A DNA stretch of 6,981 bases, from contig JAUYEO010000342.1 of the NCBI GenBank assembly GCA_030689795.1, positions 1 to 6,981 of the forward strand, read 5' to 3'. Position 1 is the stretch's first letter, and every line of letters begins with the position of its first letter. Origin of the DNA: Desulfobacterales bacterium (lineage in GTDB: Bacteria > Desulfobacterota > Desulfobacteria > Desulfobacterales > RPRI01). Below the pieces are notes generated by a model, which was not told the DNA's origin, did no database searches, and worked only from the letters and a program-made list of their open reading frames with translations. Below are positions 6,196-6,981 of the stretch, piece by piece. A program made the position numbers and the translations under genes.

Positions 6196-6270
6196 GACAC
6201 ACCATAAAATAACACACCATAAAATGATACACCATAAAATGATACATAATAAAACGATACATAATAATAC
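6196..6270. repeat. Five tandem copies of a 15-base repeat
   Basis: Five direct units of exactly 15 bases begin at 6196, 6211, 6226, 6241 and 6256, on the theme GATACACCATAAAAT. Copies 1-3 differ from each other at 1-3 positions. Copies 4 and 5 share CATAATAA in place of CACCATAA. The array ends about 100 bases upstream of the chosen ATG of the 112-residue orphan. The unit length is a multiple of three, so frames pass through it, but the product would be a repeated hydrophobic pentapeptide with no other support. It could be a set of protein-binding sites or simple slippage-derived sequence. Confidence 0.9.
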
Positions 6271-6383
6271 TATGTAAGTATTTAAAATATACGGATATTG
6301 AGGGTATGTCAAGAAATTAAAGAAAGAAAATATAATATAAAAAAACAACCTCCCGAATTTTATGGCAATATTATAATAGATAT

Positions 6384-6429
6384 AATTACAATATGTTATT
6401 ATGTGTATGCGGTTATCCATATTGTAATT
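6384..6429. repeat. Perfect 12-base inverted repeat
   Basis: AATTACAATATG (6384-6395) and CATATTGTAATT (6418-6429) are perfect inverted copies separated by 22 bases. The stem is AT-rich with no T-run after it, so it is unlikely to be a terminator. It abuts the TTGACA palindrome that begins at 6429. Confidence 0.7.
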
Positions 6430-6456
6430 TGACACATAAATTGTCAATAATATTTT
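6429..6456 (+). promoter_or_regulatory. TTGACA palindrome, possible promoter or operator
   Basis: TTGACA (6429-6434) and TGTCAA (6442-6447) form a 6-base inverted repeat with a 7-base spacer, the shape of a dimeric repressor site. TTGACA is also a perfect -35 box, followed after 16 bases by TATTTT (6451-6456). Transcription to the right would run antisense into the crotonase gene. The inverted copy offers a -35 box to the left with only a weak -10 (CAATAT). Chance is possible in such AT-rich sequence. Confidence 0.3.
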
Positions 6457-6582
6457 TCAGTATTAAACGGCATGTACGGATAATTGTTCATCATTTATCT
6501 GTTTTTGCCGGTAATTGTCCGCCTGTTTTTATGGTAGTAATAGGAGCATATCAGGAATTTTACATAGCTTATCCCATTAAAT

Positions 6583-6981
6583 TTAGAAACGGCCGTGTTT
6601 TCCGATTCCCTGAGAAAAAAGCTTTACTCCTTTCCGCAGTTCGCCGCCGGCAATCACCTCCATGCCCAGTCTGAATTCCAGCTCCATTGCCTCGTCAATC
6701 GGCAAATCAAATCCGGCGTATACTGCCTGGCGGTCGCTGCGCATGCATGACTGCGGGAAGGCAGTAATCTGGGCAGCTAACGTTTCAGCTTCCTCTCTTG
6801 CTTTTCCCCGTTCAGCAAGCCGATTGGCAAGTCCCATGGCAAAGGCTTCTTCACCGCTTACAGCACGTCCGGTAAGGATCATATCCAACGCACGGCTAAT
6901 GCCGATTAACCGGGGGAGGCGCTGGGTTCCGCCATCAATGAGGGGGACGCCATAGCGTCTGCAAAAGACCCCGAGAACAGC
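6583..6981 (-). CDS. Crotonase-fold enoyl-CoA hydratase/isomerase family protein, 5' truncated by window edge
   Basis: The C-terminal 132 residues of a family normally about 255-270 residues long; the start lies beyond the right edge. The frame is open from 6981 to TAA 6583-6585. Recognisable are GVPLIDGGTQRLPRLIG and, further on, the LTGRAVSGEEAFAMGLANRL segment typical of crotonases, then a helical C-terminus. These soluble enzymes act on acyl-CoA thioesters (hydration, isomerisation or related steps of beta-oxidation). Counting back from GGT, the position of the second catalytic glutamate of mitochondrial enoyl-CoA hydratase falls near Cys-Arg-Arg (GVFCRRYGVP) with no Glu in sight, so the exact reaction is uncertain. 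An internal TTG (6886-6888) is not the start because the conserved frame continues upstream. Base composition is richer in G and C than the adjacent interval. No terminator was seen after the stop. Confidence 0.9.
   Translation of the reverse strand, partial: AVLGVFCRRYGVPLIDGGTQRLPRLIGISRALDMILTGRAVSGEEAFAMGLANRLAERGKAREEAETLAAQITAFPQSCMRSDRQAVYAGFDLPIDEAMELEFRLGMEVIAGGELRKGVKLFSQGIGKHGRF

Larger units (their letters stand above)
6095..6582. other. AT-rich gene-free interval of 488 bases with repeats
   Basis: No supportable gene lies here. Open frames exist (minus 6178-6447 and plus 6393-6674), but they read low-complexity or non-protein-like sequence, or run antisense into the crotonase. 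The interval holds the 15-base tandem array, a 12-base inverted repeat and a TTGACA/TGTCAA palindrome. Base composition is clearly more AT-rich than in the neighbouring genes, especially compared with the crotonase gene. It separates the 3' end of the crotonase from the 5' end of the 112-residue orphan. Confidence 0.7.

Noticed and set aside
6196..6270. CRISPR array
   Set aside because: Units are contiguous 15-base tandem copies with no unique spacers, and no cas gene is present.
6178..6447. Minus-strand 89-residue hydrophobic open frame across the 15-base array
   Set aside because: Composition follows the AT-rich DNA, the repeated ILWCV-type pentapeptide comes from the tandem repeat, and there is no ribosome-binding site.
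6393..6674. Plus-strand 93-residue open frame
   Set aside because: It runs antisense into the crotonase gene, whose frame is clearly the real one, and shows no protein-like features.

Overview
The window looks like a chromosomal segment from an anaerobic, selenocysteine-using bacterium, most likely a member of the Desulfobacterota (former Deltaproteobacteria: sulfate reducers and syntrophs). The reasons are an HdrD-like CCG-domain iron-sulfur protein, an apparent in-frame selenocysteine UGA followed by a bacterial-type SECIS hairpin, a short Mrp/NBP35 ATPase, an NtrC-type two-component pair and an IHF-alpha-like protein. Base composition is moderate, with one very AT-rich stretch near 6.1-6.58 kb. 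The assignment is by recognition only; no search was run.

Layout. (1) 1-681, plus strand: 3' part of a heterodisulfide-reductase-like Fe-S protein, read through TGA 112-114, ending in a strong intrinsic terminator (706-751). (2) A sigma70-like promoter (763-791) starts a new unit carrying an Mrp-type P-loop ATPase (870-1721). (3) Convergent with it on the minus strand is a 59-codon Cys/His-rich gene with a B-box-like zinc-binding pattern (1734-1913), which starts at TTG behind a good Shine-Dalgarno. A triple 9-base repeat lies just upstream of it. (4) A two-gene plus-strand operon: membrane sensor histidine kinase (2103-3644) and sigma54-activating response regulator (3676-5061), 31 bases apart. 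(5) A minus-strand block: an IHF-alpha-like protein (5204-5482), a 43-residue acidic helical micro-protein (5577-5708), an intrinsic terminator and a 112-residue orphan (5756-6094). (6) An AT-rich gene-free stretch of 488 bases holds five tandem 15-base repeats and two inverted repeats. (7) On the minus strand, the C-terminal half of a crotonase-fold enoyl-CoA hydratase/isomerase runs off the right edge.

How the genes fit together. The Fe-S protein and the crotonase point to anaerobic electron transfer and acyl-CoA metabolism. Mrp is an Fe-S cluster carrier, and Fe-S proteins such as the upstream one are the kind of client it serves, although the two are separately transcribed. The kinase/regulator pair forms a complete signalling module, but no sigma54 promoter is evident in the window, so its target lies elsewhere. 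IHF is the usual DNA-bending partner at sigma54 promoters, which makes its position next to the regulator suggestive but not conclusive. The strongest special observation is the selenocysteine codon with its SECIS element. The most novel-looking items are the short zinc-finger-like gene, the micro-protein and the tandem repeat array.
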